Shown here: piece after piece, positions 1-7,713 of the stretch | Layout: every line of letters starts with the position of its first letter | Numbering within the stretch: position 1 is the first letter of the stretch | Source of the DNA: Candidatus Pacebacteria bacterium CG10_big_fil_rev_8_21_14_0_10_56_10 | GTDB lineage: Bacteria; Patescibacteriota; Microgenomatia; UBA1400; PJMF01 | Assembly (NCBI GenBank): GCA_002772645.1 | Contig: PFDK01000003.1 | Coordinates: 1 to 40,492 of the forward strand | Direction of reading: 5' to 3' | DNA: 40,492 bases | Notes under the pieces: model-generated | Told to the model about the DNA's origin: nothing | Databases searched by the model: none | What the model saw: the letters and a program-made list of their open reading frames with translations, nothing else | Position numbers and translations under genes: made by a program

Positions 1-1601
1 TCGAAGGCGTTGAAGTCCTTGACGTGGAACGAGACGGTGAAGCGGCCCGGCGGTACCTTGCCTGTTAAAGCGTACAGCGGGGCGTTGGTACCCCAGATGA
101 ACAGTTGGGGGTCCTGACTGCCAGCGATGATAGCCGCCGCCCGGTAGTTGTCGGCCGTCAAAGCGTCAAACGAGTTGAAGTAATCCGTTCGAGAAAGCTG
201 GCCGCCGACAAACTCCAAGCTGCGCCGATAGTAGCTCAAGGTGGGGTAGAAACCTACTTGCAGCAGTTGCAGAACTTGCCACAGGCCGGCCAGCAGGACC
301 AGGCCGATAGTTGTCTCGGCGAGCAGGTAGCGGCGGTACTTGAGGAGTTGACTAGACTTGCGGGCGGCAGACTTTTTGGCAGCGGCAGGGCCGGCCCAGC
401 CAAGGTGCTGGCCGATCAGTCCCACCACCAGTCCCCCGCTCAAGGCCAGTCCTGGGACAACCTGCTGAAAGTAGTGGGGGTAAGGCCGGTTAGACAGCAG
501 GGCGGCGAACAAGGCCAGCACCAGCCAGCTGGCCGCGAACTGGAAAGCCGGTCTGACCCGGCCGCGCAAAATTGTCAGCAGCCCCACCAGGCCGCCGGCC
601 AGCGCCGCTTTGCCGCCCAGACTGAACAGCCCGACCAGCAGCGGTCCGTCGAACGGCAGTCCGAAGGCTTGGGAGTAACGGAAGTTGTACAGCAGGCCGA
701 ACTCCAGGTAATCTGGTACGGCGCCCAGCAGGGCAAAGTAGCCGATCGAAGCGGCAATAGCTGCCGCCATGCCTACCCCAATCAAGCTAGTCCGGGCCAG
801 TACTTGGCGGGCTAGCCGCCGCCAGTTGGCAAACTGCTGTTTGGTCCAGGGCCAGCGGTTGGGCACGGCGTTGGTAAGCGTAAACCAGCTGACGCTGATC
901 AGCGCCACCGCGTCAAACACTGCCGGCACTTTAGTCAGCACCGCCAGCCCCAGCAACAGACCGGCCGCCAGGTAAAGTACGGCATCGTGGGTGTTGGTCA
1001 GTACATCTGCCAGCGCTTGCTGGAGTGATCGGGCCTGGGACTTGACTTGCTTAGCCTGGGCTAATCTCAGGCCGGCCAGTGACAGCTGACCGCTGGCCAG
1101 CCGGCGGCTATCTTCGAAAAATCCCGAGTAGAACTTGGTGTACGACAGCAACAAGGCCGCCACCATCACAAAGCCAATCACGAACAGCTCGCCATTGGGA
1201 ATGTTGCCTTCAAAAGCGGGAATGCTGGTCAAGATGACGAAAGTCAGGGTGGCCAAGAACGCCGGTCCCAGCCGCGAGAAAATTTTGAGGCTTAAGTGGT
1301 AGAAAGCGATGGTGGTGACGATCATCCAGCCCGTCAATAGTACCCGGAAACTGAACTGGTCGGGCACTAAGCTGAGCAAGTAGATGACCGGCGTTTTGTG
1401 GTCGACGATGTCGGTGTAGAGAGTAGCGCCTTGGCGCAAAGCGTTGCCGATGGTCAGGTAGATGGCCTCGTCGCCGTACCAGACCGGCTCCAGGAAATTG
1501 GGCAGGCGCAGTACCACCAGCACTAGCAACAGAACCAACAGCGGCAGCTCACGGTCTAGCGCCGCGTCCCAACCACGCAGTCGGGCAACGAATTTGGTCA
1601 C
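1..1601 (-). CDS. PMT/ArnT-like membrane glycosyltransferase, C-terminus beyond the window
   Basis: This gene is missing from the ORF track because it has no stop inside the window, but its minus-strand frame stays open from about 1601 to base 1 (about 533 codons). The protein begins VTKFVARLRGW, followed by a first hydrophobic helix. Then comes a short acidic motif (VWYGDEAIYL) and DHKTPVIY, the arrangement seen at the lumenal active site of GT-39/ArnT-like polyprenyl-phosphate-sugar transferases. Many Leu/Val/Gly-rich helices follow, and a soluble C-terminal part starts with LFIWGTNAPLYALTGK. Such enzymes transfer a sugar from a lipid carrier outside the membrane; the substrate here is unknown. 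I chose the GTG at 1601; in-frame TTG codons further upstream are alternatives. The GT2 gene lies 99 nt upstream on the same strand, so the two may act in one envelope-glycan pathway. Confidence 0.8.
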   Translation of the reverse strand, partial: MTKFVARLRGWDAALDRELPLLVLLLVLVVLRLPNFLEPVWYGDEAIYLTIGNALRQGATLYTDIVDHKTPVIYLLSLVPDQFSFRVLLTGWMIVTTIAFYHLSLKIFSRLGPAFLATLTFVILTSIPAFEGNIPNGELFVIGFVMVAALLLSYTKFYSGFFEDSRRLASGQLSLAGLRLAQAKQVKSQARSLQQALADVLTNTHDAVLYLAAGLLLGLAVLTKVPAVFDAVALISVSWFTLTNAVPNRWPWTKQQFANWRRLARQVLARTSLIGVGMAAAIAASIGYFALLGAVPDYLEFGLLYNFRYSQAFGLPFDGPLLVGLFSLGGKAALAGGLVGLLTILRGRVRPAFQFAASWLVLALFAALLSNRPYPHYFQQVVPGLALSGGLVVGLIGQHLGWAGPAAAKKSAARKSSQLLKYRRYLLAETTIGLVLLAGLWQVLQLLQVGFYPTLSYYRRSLEFVGGQLSRTDYFNSFDALTADNYRAAAIIAGSQDPQLFIWGTNAPLYALTGKVPPGRFTVSFHVKDFNAF

Positions 1602-1700
1602 CTTGCCATTATGCCGAATCAAAAGCCGGTTGTCAGCGGGAAACCAGCCAGCTCCGTGCAACCGGCGGCTTGGGAAACCGGCGGCGGCCGAGCAGTACGC

Positions 1701-3197
1701 TCAGACCTTCTCGGTGACCCGGTACTCGATGTAGCGGCCCAACATCAGCCGAGTGTGGGCGTCGATCCCCGGCAGGGCTGAGAAAAAGAAACCGATCACC
1801 GGCAGCATCAGGAACTCGAGCGGCTGGAGGATGACCGACAGCACTCGGCGGCGGCGCGGCCGGGGCGGCCGGTTGATGGCGTCGATCACGAACACTGTCA
1901 CCATCGACACCAACGACAGCGTCAGCAAAGTAGAAGTGACCTGCGGCAAAGTTTTGCCCAGCACCGTTCGGCTGAACTGATCATTGAGCAGCGGCGGCAA
2001 CATTGCCGAGATGGTGATCGCAAACCAGTTGACCGGCCACAAGAAATGGTCCTCGATCACTTTGAACACCCGGATAGTTTTGTCCAGGAACGGCACGTCC
2101 TCAGCCAGGATGTACTGGCGGATGATGTAGGCATCGTCGCTAACTCCCCAGGCCCAGCGCTTGAGCTGTTCGTACTGGTTGATGTACGACTGCCAGGTGC
2201 CCTGGGCCTCAGGAGCGTCGGCGGTGATCGGCAGGAAAATGGGCTTGACCTCAAACTGGCCTTTTTTGGCGAAGTACGACTTAAAGAACAACCGGTAGTC
2301 CTCGGGGATGACGTCGGTGTCCCAGTAGCCGATGTCATCGACGTGCTTGAGCGTAGTGGAGTAAGTGGAGAAGTTGACTAGCCGGTCCTGGCGCATCAGC
2401 ACGTACATCTGGGTCACCGAGAAAATTGAGGCCAGCACCCTGATGGGCGCCGGTACTTGCCAGATGTTGTTGTAAAACACGATCACGCCCTGCCAGATCA
2501 AGTTGTACGGCTGGTCGCTCTTGAGGAACTCGAACGTTAAGTTGGCAAAGTAATGGTGGTGAAGGATGGCGTCGGCGTCTTCGCTGGTGATGGTGATGTT
2601 GCCGATGGGGATACCCTGCCGGTCGACCAGCAGTTTTTTGGCTTGTTTGGCGCCCCAGCTGGTGTTGGCCGACTTGCCTTTAACTTCGCCGGTGATGTCG
2701 GGGTGAAAAGTGGTCCAGAAGTTCCCAAATATCTGGCCGTACTTCTCCTGGAGGTGAGCGGCTTTGTCTCGGGCGGGCTTGCCTTCGCGCTCTTCGAACG
2801 ACACCATTACGTGAAGATTGGTCAGCGGCATCGACTGTTGTAGTAAGGCATCGATAGTTCGCTCCAGGGTGGCTTGCGGCTCGGTAAAGGTAGGGATGAT
2901 GACCAGGTGATGGATCTGGCGCCAACGCTGGGGAAAGGTCTTGTCCAGGTCAGCGATCCAGTCAAAGTTGACGGCGGCCTTGATCTTGAGGTGGGCGATG
3001 ACCGAGCCGACCGCTAACGACACCGACCGGAACAGCCAGTACACGGTAAAAGCGATCACGTAGTAGGCCACCAGAGTAGGCACGATCAGCGATCCCCAGA
3101 TAGGAAAGAGGATGAAAAACCAGGAGAACGCCCCCGGCAGGATCTCGAGGGCGCGTTGGGTCCGGACCGGGTGTCGGCGGACGTATCGCTTGAGCAT
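1701..3197 (-). CDS. Membrane GT2-family glycosyltransferase
   Basis: The 498-residue protein has two N-terminal membrane helices (about residues 20-65) and a cytoplasmic GT-A domain beginning with HLVIIPTFTEP. The nucleotide-sugar/metal motif is SEDADA, the acceptor/base region is DVIPEDYRLF, and QLKRWAWGV matches the Q-x-x-RW motif of processive or membrane GT2 enzymes. Further helices follow near residues 385-470. It probably uses a nucleotide sugar to glycosylate a lipid or build a polysaccharide; the product cannot be read from sequence. ATG 3197 is preceded at 7 nt by a perfect TATAAT with no Shine-Dalgarno sequence, suggesting a leaderless transcript. The stop is TGA. Confidence 0.85.
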   Translation of the reverse strand: MLKRYVRRHPVRTQRALEILPGAFSWFFILFPIWGSLIVPTLVAYYVIAFTVYWLFRSVSLAVGSVIAHLKIKAAVNFDWIADLDKTFPQRWRQIHHLVIIPTFTEPQATLERTIDALLQQSMPLTNLHVMVSFEEREGKPARDKAAHLQEKYGQIFGNFWTTFHPDITGEVKGKSANTSWGAKQAKKLLVDRQGIPIGNITITSEDADAILHHHYFANLTFEFLKSDQPYNLIWQGVIVFYNNIWQVPAPIRVLASIFSVTQMYVLMRQDRLVNFSTYSTTLKHVDDIGYWDTDVIPEDYRLFFKSYFAKKGQFEVKPIFLPITADAPEAQGTWQSYINQYEQLKRWAWGVSDDAYIIRQYILAEDVPFLDKTIRVFKVIEDHFLWPVNWFAITISAMLPPLLNDQFSRTVLGKTLPQVTSTLLTLSLVSMVTVFVIDAINRPPRPRRRRVLSVILQPLEFLMLPVIGFFFSALPGIDAHTRLMLGRYIEYRVTEKV

Positions 3198-3391
3198 TGG
3201 GGGTATTATACGTGGTTGGGGCGGGTAGGGCAGGTAAGGGAGGCAGACGAGTCGAGGTGATCTTCAATCCTGAGGCAATTTAATTATGCCTAATTATGCC
3301 AATGTAGGCATTTTTTAACACCTTTTTTTGGGGTTCTCAAACGATGGGCCGTTAGTGGGCCATTTTGACCCACGCTTTGAAACAGTGTTTT
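3198..3391. other. Intergenic region between tatD and the GT2 gene
   Basis: These 194 bases hold the GT2 -10 box, a tandem 10-mer (taattatgcc twice, near 3281-3300), a weak 5-bp hairpin ATGCC/GGCAT followed by six T on the plus strand (3296-3316), and a weak GTGGG/CCCAC hairpin (3355-3373). No convincing terminator for the tatD transcript on the minus strand and no gene are visible. Confidence 0.4.
3205..3210 (-). promoter_or_regulatory. -10 box (TATAAT) of the GT2 gene, leaderless type
   Basis: On the minus strand TATAAT is followed by ACCCCCA and then the ATG at 3197. Initiation about 7 nt after the -10 would fall on the start codon itself. No good -35 hexamer is visible at the normal distance. 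Confidence 0.6.
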
Positions 3392-4243
3392 TTAAGACAC
3401 TAAAATTTTTGAGGACAAATTGTGAAAGCACGTCAAGGTATTTTGACAAAGTTCGTCGAGTGAAAGGTTGAGTTGATGGTGGAGGTACTGGGCGGTGTCA
3501 GCAACCATCCAGGGTAGGCAAGTTTGGCCGCGGTGTGATTGAGGCGGTAGGAAAGGGGCGTCGGTCTCGACGAGGAGGCGGTCGGGCGGGATCATAGTAA
3601 CCAGCTGGCGCAGGCCGTCGGCACTCGGGTAGGTAACGTTGCCGGCTAGGCCGACGTACGCGCCCAGCTCGAGCGCCTGCTTGAGGTACTTCTCAGGCCC
3701 GGAAACGCAGTGGAGGATGAACGGCCAGCGGCCAGGGTGGTTTTCTTTAAGAATAGATAAAGCGTCCCAGTGGGCCTCGCTGTCGCGGTCCCTGATGTGG
3801 ATGATGACGGGCAGGTCAAGCTTGCCGGCTAGTTCCAGCTGGGCGGCAAAGAGTTGTTGCTGACTGTGCTTGAGCTGTTGGGCCTGGGATGGCACGCTGG
3901 GCAGGCGCAAGTAGTCCAGGCCGGTTTCGCCAACGGCAACAATCAGCTCGCTGCGATCTTTGGCAAGCTCCTCGAGTTCCTGGATGCCGCCGCCATCTTG
4001 ACTATGAATAGGGTGGATGCCGATGACAGCCCCCAGGCCAGGCACTTTAGCGGCGATGTCGATACTACGCCGACTAGTCTCAACGGTAGTGGCCGCCACT
4101 ACTCCACCTACCACCCCTTTTTGTCGAGCGATCTGCCAATGACGGCGCCAATCACCTTCAGGCGGCTGTTGGGACCAAGGCGCGGCCCGACCGCTCCACA
4201 ACGGCTCCAAGTTGTAGTGGACGTGGCTGTCGATGATCCTCAT
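3392..4243 (-). CDS. tatD: TatD-family metal-dependent hydrolase/DNase
   Basis: The 283-residue protein is full length for TatD (typically 255-290). The metal-binding motifs occur in order: DSHVHYN (HxH) at the N-terminus, VGETGLDY (bridging Glu), HIRD and HCVSG (the two following His ligands), and ETDAPFLPP (Asp ligand). TatD proteins are TIM-barrel phosphoesterases with 3'-5' DNase activity implicated in DNA repair and turnover. The ATG lies 6 nt after the metG stop, so the gene is cotranscribed with metG; metG-tatD neighbours are common in bacteria. The C-terminus (SSKILVS) is intact. Confidence 0.93.
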   Translation of the reverse strand: MRIIDSHVHYNLEPLWSGRAAPWSQQPPEGDWRRHWQIARQKGVVGGVVAATTVETSRRSIDIAAKVPGLGAVIGIHPIHSQDGGGIQELEELAKDRSELIVAVGETGLDYLRLPSVPSQAQQLKHSQQQLFAAQLELAGKLDLPVIIHIRDRDSEAHWDALSILKENHPGRWPFILHCVSGPEKYLKQALELGAYVGLAGNVTYPSADGLRQLVTMIPPDRLLVETDAPFLPPQSHRGQTCLPWMVADTAQYLHHQLNLSLDELCQNTLTCFHNLSSKILVS

Positions 4244-4249
4244 GGCCGG

Positions 4250-5752
4250 CTACGACTGCTCCAGGCGAGGGAAAAGTGGCGCCAGCGCAGCGACGCGCTG
4301 TTGGCGAAAATGCTCCAGGATAGCGCGGCTGGTTTGCGGCAGGAAAGGGCGCAGGTTGGTAGCAATCTGGACGATTTGCTGGACGGCCGCCCGCAGTACT
4401 TCGGCTTGAGCTTCGACTCGCTTGGTCCAGGGGGCAGTGTCGCTCAGGAACTGGTCGGCGGCGGCTACTCGCTGGTTGATTATCTCCAGCGCTTCACCGA
4501 GCTCTAGTTCGTCCAGCCGAGCGGCTACCTGCGGACTGAAAGCCGGCAGCTGGTCCGCGCCCGCCTGGCCATCCCCGCCGGCCAGGCCAGCTCGGTGACA
4601 AAGGGCCGCCACCCGTGAACAAAGGTTACCCAAGCCGTTGGCCAGTTCGGCAGTGTAAAGGCGCTCAAAACTGTCGTAACTAAAGTCACCGTCGCCGTGA
4701 CTGGGAATGTAGCGCAGTAAGTAGTAGCGGACAGGCTCCAGGCCGTAGCGCTCGATCAGTTGGAAAGGATCGACCACGTTACCTAGGCTTTTGCTCATCT
4801 TGCGCCCGTCGGCAGTCAGGAAGCCGTGGACCGAGATGGCTTTGGGCAGGGGCAGTCCCGCCGACAGCAGGATAGCCGGCCAGTAGACGGCGTGAAAACG
4901 GAGAATGTCCTTGCCGATGAAGTGAACGTCGGCCGGCCAGAACCGCAGCCAGCGCTGGTGGTCGTAACCCCAGCCCAGCGCCGTCATGTAGATCGTCAAA
5001 GCGTCAAACCAGACGTACATCACTTGGCTATCGTCGCCCGGCACTGGTACGCCTACTCCTCGCGCCCGCCCGGCTCGGCGCGAGACGCTGAAGTCCTCCA
5101 GCCCCTGATCGATAAAGCTCAAGACCTCTTTTTTAAACTTCTCCGAGACGATCTTGAGCTGGTCGGTCTCGATCAGCAGACGCAGCTGCCGCTGGTACTT
5201 GGACAGCCGAAAAAAGTAGTTCTCTTCCGAGACTTGTTGGGGCGACTCCTGATGTTGGGGACAACGGCCATCTACCAGCTCTTCGGGCTTGTAGAAACAC
5301 TCACAGCCCACGCAGTACAGGCCGGTGTAGGTTTTTTTGTACAGATCGCCGGCTTGGTCGGTGGCCCGCCACAACTGCTGGACGCCGGGCCAGTGCTTGG
5401 TTTGGTCACTACCGCGGCGAAACTCATCCAGCTCGATACCAAGACGCTGGTAGGCATCTTGAAAAATCTGGGCGTACTTGTCGAGCCAGTCCGAGACCGG
5501 TACACCGGCCTTTTCCGCGGCCTGGACGTTTTTCAGGCTGTTTTCGTCGGCGCCGGAAGTAAACATGACGCGCTTGCCCAGCAGCCGCTGGTAGCGGTTG
5601 ATGACGTCGGCTTGGAACCACTCCAGGACGTGGCCGATGTGCGGCCGGGCGTTGACGTACGGGATGGCAGTGGTCAGGTGGAAGCGGTCGGCGCGTTTAG
5701 CGGGTTTGGTAAGTTTGGCGCGTTTAGTGGGTTGAGCATTTGGTGAAGTCAT
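4250..5752 (-). CDS. metG: Methionyl-tRNA synthetase
   Basis: This class I aminoacyl-tRNA synthetase charges tRNA-Met. The signature near the N-terminus is NARPHIGHV (HIGH-type) and the second is GRKMSKSLGN (KMSKS). Between them is the connective-peptide knuckle CVGCECFYKPEE...CPQH, with Cys and His spaced as zinc ligands. The ORF track opens at 5944, but the upstream stretch is not protein-like. I place the start at ATG 5752, preceded by GAAAGG at a suitable distance, giving 500 residues (MTSPNAQ...) with a Lys/Pro-rich leader before the synthetase fold. The C-terminal tRNA-binding (EMAP-II-like) domain of longer MetRS is absent. The gene is followed directly by tatD. Confidence 0.95.
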   Translation of the reverse strand: MTSPNAQPTKRAKLTKPAKRADRFHLTTAIPYVNARPHIGHVLEWFQADVINRYQRLLGKRVMFTSGADENSLKNVQAAEKAGVPVSDWLDKYAQIFQDAYQRLGIELDEFRRGSDQTKHWPGVQQLWRATDQAGDLYKKTYTGLYCVGCECFYKPEELVDGRCPQHQESPQQVSEENYFFRLSKYQRQLRLLIETDQLKIVSEKFKKEVLSFIDQGLEDFSVSRRAGRARGVGVPVPGDDSQVMYVWFDALTIYMTALGWGYDHQRWLRFWPADVHFIGKDILRFHAVYWPAILLSAGLPLPKAISVHGFLTADGRKMSKSLGNVVDPFQLIERYGLEPVRYYLLRYIPSHGDGDFSYDSFERLYTAELANGLGNLCSRVAALCHRAGLAGGDGQAGADQLPAFSPQVAARLDELELGEALEIINQRVAAADQFLSDTAPWTKRVEAQAEVLRAAVQQIVQIATNLRPFLPQTSRAILEHFRQQRVAALAPLFPRLEQS

Positions 5753-5777
5753 GGCGCCTTTCGATTGTCTCACAACT

Positions 5778-5803
5778 AAAAAACCCCGCGGCGCGAGGCT
5801 TTT
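5778..5803 (-). terminator. Rho-independent terminator after the PRTase gene
   Basis: Read on the minus strand, CCTCGC-GCC-GCGGGG forms a 6-bp GC stem (one G-U pair) with a 3-nt loop, followed by TTTTTT and preceded by AAAA. It lies 38 nt beyond the PRTase stop codon and just upstream of metG, so it separates the two transcription units. Confidence 0.8.
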
Positions 5804-5840
5804 CACACCAGCACCTCGCGCTTTACAGTAGCGGCGGTGA

Positions 5841-6461
5841 TTAGTCATCGTTGTCGATAAACACCGGCAGGTGGCCCAGCGCGATGACGTCGGACCACTT
5901 GGCGCGGTCGCCTTCGGTGAATATTGCCGCTTCCGCGACCACATCAGCCTGTGCCTGAATCGTGACGAGCCGCATCCCCTGTAGGGTACTTCCCGTGGAG
6001 ATCACGTCATCAATCAAAATGACGCGCTTACCCACCACCAACTGGCGGTCTTTCTCATCGAGGAACAGTGTCTGCGGCTCACCCGTCGTGATGCTCAGCG
6101 TTTCGGCACTCATCGCGTTGCCCATGTACGGCTTATACTTTTTTCGCAAAACGACGTACGGCAGATCCAACTCAACGGCCAGCGCGTAAATTAAAGGAAT
6201 ACCCTTAGCCTCAGCCGTGACCAGAATGTCCGGTCGATAACTCTTTAACTTCGGCGCCAACTCTTTACTGACGGCCTGCACCAACTCGGTATCCCCGAGA
6301 ATGTTGAGAATGGCGATGCGCACGCCGGGCTTGATTTCAAACAGGCGTAAATCACGCTGAACACCGGCCACTGTGACCGGATAGGTGTCGTGCCGGGGTG
6401 CTGGGGACGGCTCTTTGTGTTGTGATCTCTCAGTCATGCTTAACGACTGATATGGTATCAC
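5841..6461 (-). CDS. Adenine-phosphoribosyltransferase-like protein
   Basis: Type I PRTase of 206 residues (or 198 from an internal ATG at 6437). The PRPP-binding loop is VILIDDVISTGSTL, exactly the hydrophobic-DD-x-x-(S/T)TG(S/G)T pattern. Upstream, ILVTAEAKGIPLIYALAVEL and the RKKYKPYMG segment resemble adenine or xanthine PRTases. The family makes a purine nucleotide from a free base and PRPP, which would suit an organism scavenging bases from outside. The track start is GTG 6461; the ATG at 6437 is an equally reasonable start. A strong terminator follows. The exact base specificity is not certain. Confidence 0.8.
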   Translation of the reverse strand: MIPYQSLSMTERSQHKEPSPAPRHDTYPVTVAGVQRDLRLFEIKPGVRIAILNILGDTELVQAVSKELAPKLKSYRPDILVTAEAKGIPLIYALAVELDLPYVVLRKKYKPYMGNAMSAETLSITTGEPQTLFLDEKDRQLVVGKRVILIDDVISTGSTLQGMRLVTIQAQADVVAEAAIFTEGDRAKWSDVIALGHLPVFIDNDD

Positions 6462-6489
6462 ATCAGGTCAGCGAGCCGGACGCGCTCGA

Positions 6490-6722
6490 TCAGTGTCCAG
6501 CGGTCAAAATAGTCACGACCTTGTCCTGGTGATCAATGCCGTAATAATTCTAAACCGGCCCAACCGATAGACATACTTTCCGGTTAAGGTGCGAGTAAGT
6601 GGCTTGCCGGCCCTGGGGTTTTCTCGAAGTTCTCCGAGCGCTGAGATCACTGCCCGCCGATAAAGACGTTTAAGGTTCTTGAGTTCTGAGCGAGCTTGGG
6701 CAGCGACAACAACCCGGTACAT
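6490..6722 (-). pseudogene. RelE/ParE-family toxin with a C-terminal frameshift
   Basis: The reading frame starts MYRVVVAAQARSELKNLKRLYRR and continues to YRLGRFRII, a typical RelE/ParE fold, then runs into RTRS and stops at 6513. Shifting by one base near 6545-6550 restores YGIDHQDKVVTILTAGH and a TGA at 6490-6492, which is the expected last beta-strand and the ..GHR-type end of this family. One missing base therefore removes the last 18 or so residues, which carry part of the active surface of RelE mRNases. Either the toxin is inactivated or this is an assembly error. The ATG overlaps the antitoxin stop (TAATG), the usual operon coupling. Confidence 0.8.
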
Positions 6723-6997
6723 TACTTACCGAGCCTGAGTTCTTTTTTCAGCTCTGCTAAGCTGTATACCTTTCCCTGAGATACGTCTTTCTCCCCCTTG
6801 GCAATGGCGCCTAAGAGATGTTGGTCGCTTTCAATCCAGTTCGTTTCTTTCCATGACTCAAACTCATCGGCAGAAATCAAGACAGCCGCCGGTTTACCAT
6901 TAACAGTGATCACATACTCATCCAGCTTACTCTTGGCGTTGTTGACAAGAGTGGCGAGCTGTTCACGCACTTGGCTGATTGGCAGTGTTCTGATCAC
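6722..6997 (-). CDS. Phd/YefM-type antitoxin
   Basis: The 91-residue protein begins MIRTLPISQVREQLATLVNNAKSK and continues VITVNGKPAAVLISADEFESW, the classic Phd/YefM N-terminal DNA-binding and dimerisation fold. The charged C-terminal tail (SLAELKKELRLGK) would wrap around the toxin. The start is a GTG at 6997. The stop overlaps the toxin ATG. Such antitoxins neutralise the RelE/YoeB partner and repress their own promoter; direct repeats just upstream (7007-7027) are the probable operator. The antitoxin reads as intact although the toxin frame is broken. Confidence 0.87.
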   Translation of the reverse strand: MIRTLPISQVREQLATLVNNAKSKLDEYVITVNGKPAAVLISADEFESWKETNWIESDQHLLGAIAKGEKDVSQGKVYSLAELKKELRLGK

Positions 6998-7006
6998 ATC
7001 TTTAAT

Positions 7007-7027
7007 AGTACAAAATTAAGTACAAAA
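7007..7027 (-). promoter_or_regulatory. Candidate antitoxin operator, AGTACAAAA direct repeats
   Basis: AGTACAAAA occurs at 7007-7015 and again at 7019-7027, a 12-bp period close to one helical turn. It lies 10-30 nt upstream of the antitoxin GTG in an AT-rich stretch that must hold the promoter. Autoregulation by Phd/YefM proteins is established; binding to these repeats is inferred. Confidence 0.45.
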
Positions 7028-7090
7028 GATCATTCATTAGCTAGTTGATGCCTAGCTTAAGGATTGCGGCGCCGGGCCGAAAAGTAAGAC

Positions 7091-7540
7091 TTAACGACTT
7101 CGAAGTTTACAAAGGATTACAGCCGTAATCTCCACAACTGCTAGTACTATTGCTATCACTGCAAACACTTCGGCAGTCAGCACCACCGCTTGAAGTTTCA
7201 AGAACAGTAGAGTGGTCACTCCCAGCGCCACCAGCAAACCACGGCGAGTGTGGAGCAAGGCAAAGGCGGCACTGAAGAACGCGCCCAGGAACACCACGCC
7301 CAGCAGTGGGAGGTAAGCGGTAGGAACAAGGAAGTCACGGATGGCCGCCGGCTGGACGTTGCCCAGGATAAATCCGGTCAGGCTGTAGAACAGCACCCCT
7401 AGGAACAGCAGTGGCAAGTGGCGCAGGTACCGCTTGGAGCGCGGCGGCGATGGTGTGGCGTGGCGGTCAGAGCGGTCACGGCGGCCGGCTTTGCCCCGAC
7501 CGCTCTTTTTAAGCCGAGATTTACCTTTGGGTGGTGTCAT
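7091..7540 (-). CDS. Four-helix membrane protein of unknown function
   Basis: I start the gene at ATG 7540 (MTPPKGKSRLKKSGRGK), giving 149 residues; the track's TTG at 7600 adds an unconvincing 20 residues. A very basic cytoplasmic N-terminus (about 35 residues rich in K, R, S, P) precedes four hydrophobic helices, including LPLLFLGVLFYSLTGFIL, YLPLLGVVFLGAFFSAAFALL and VFAVIAIVLAVVEITAVIL. No family is recognised. The basic tail might contact nucleic acid or membrane lipid, but this is only a guess. It is transcribed away from rmuC. Confidence 0.6.
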   Translation of the reverse strand: MTPPKGKSRLKKSGRGKAGRRDRSDRHATPSPPRSKRYLRHLPLLFLGVLFYSLTGFILGNVQPAAIRDFLVPTAYLPLLGVVFLGAFFSAAFALLHTRRGLLVALGVTTLLFLKLQAVVLTAEVFAVIAIVLAVVEITAVILCKLRSR

Positions 7541-7701
7541 GTTTTTTTGGTTGCTGGGCGGTAATTGAAATAACTGGAACCTGGCAACCAAGCAGTTCAA
7601 TTTTAGACTAAATGCTTGCCTGCCAATATGGTGAGTCCCGTGTTGCCGCTACTGACTCTTTGGCTCTATCCTAAGTTCTCGCCACCCAGCCCACTTGTCA
7701 G

Positions 7702-7707
7702 TATACT
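7702..7707 (+). promoter_or_regulatory. -10 box (TATACT) of rmuC, leaderless type
   Basis: TATACT, then AAGGAC, then the GTG start: a 6-nt gap. The AAGGA just before the GTG is too close to act as a normal Shine-Dalgarno sequence. No clear -35 is visible. Confidence 0.55.
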
Positions 7708-7713
7708 AAGGAC

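Noticed and set aside
105-815. ORF-track plus-strand ORF of 236 aa
   Set aside because: It is the antisense shadow of the edge glycosyltransferase; the minus frame has membrane helices and family motifs, the plus frame only Gln/Ala/Arg-rich sequence.
3296-3316. Hairpin ATGCC/GGCAT plus T-run as a plus-strand terminator
   Set aside because: The stem has 5 bp and no plus-strand gene lies upstream.
4826-5746. 306-aa plus-strand ORF
   Set aside because: Fully antisense to metG, whose HIGH and KMSKS motifs are on the other strand.
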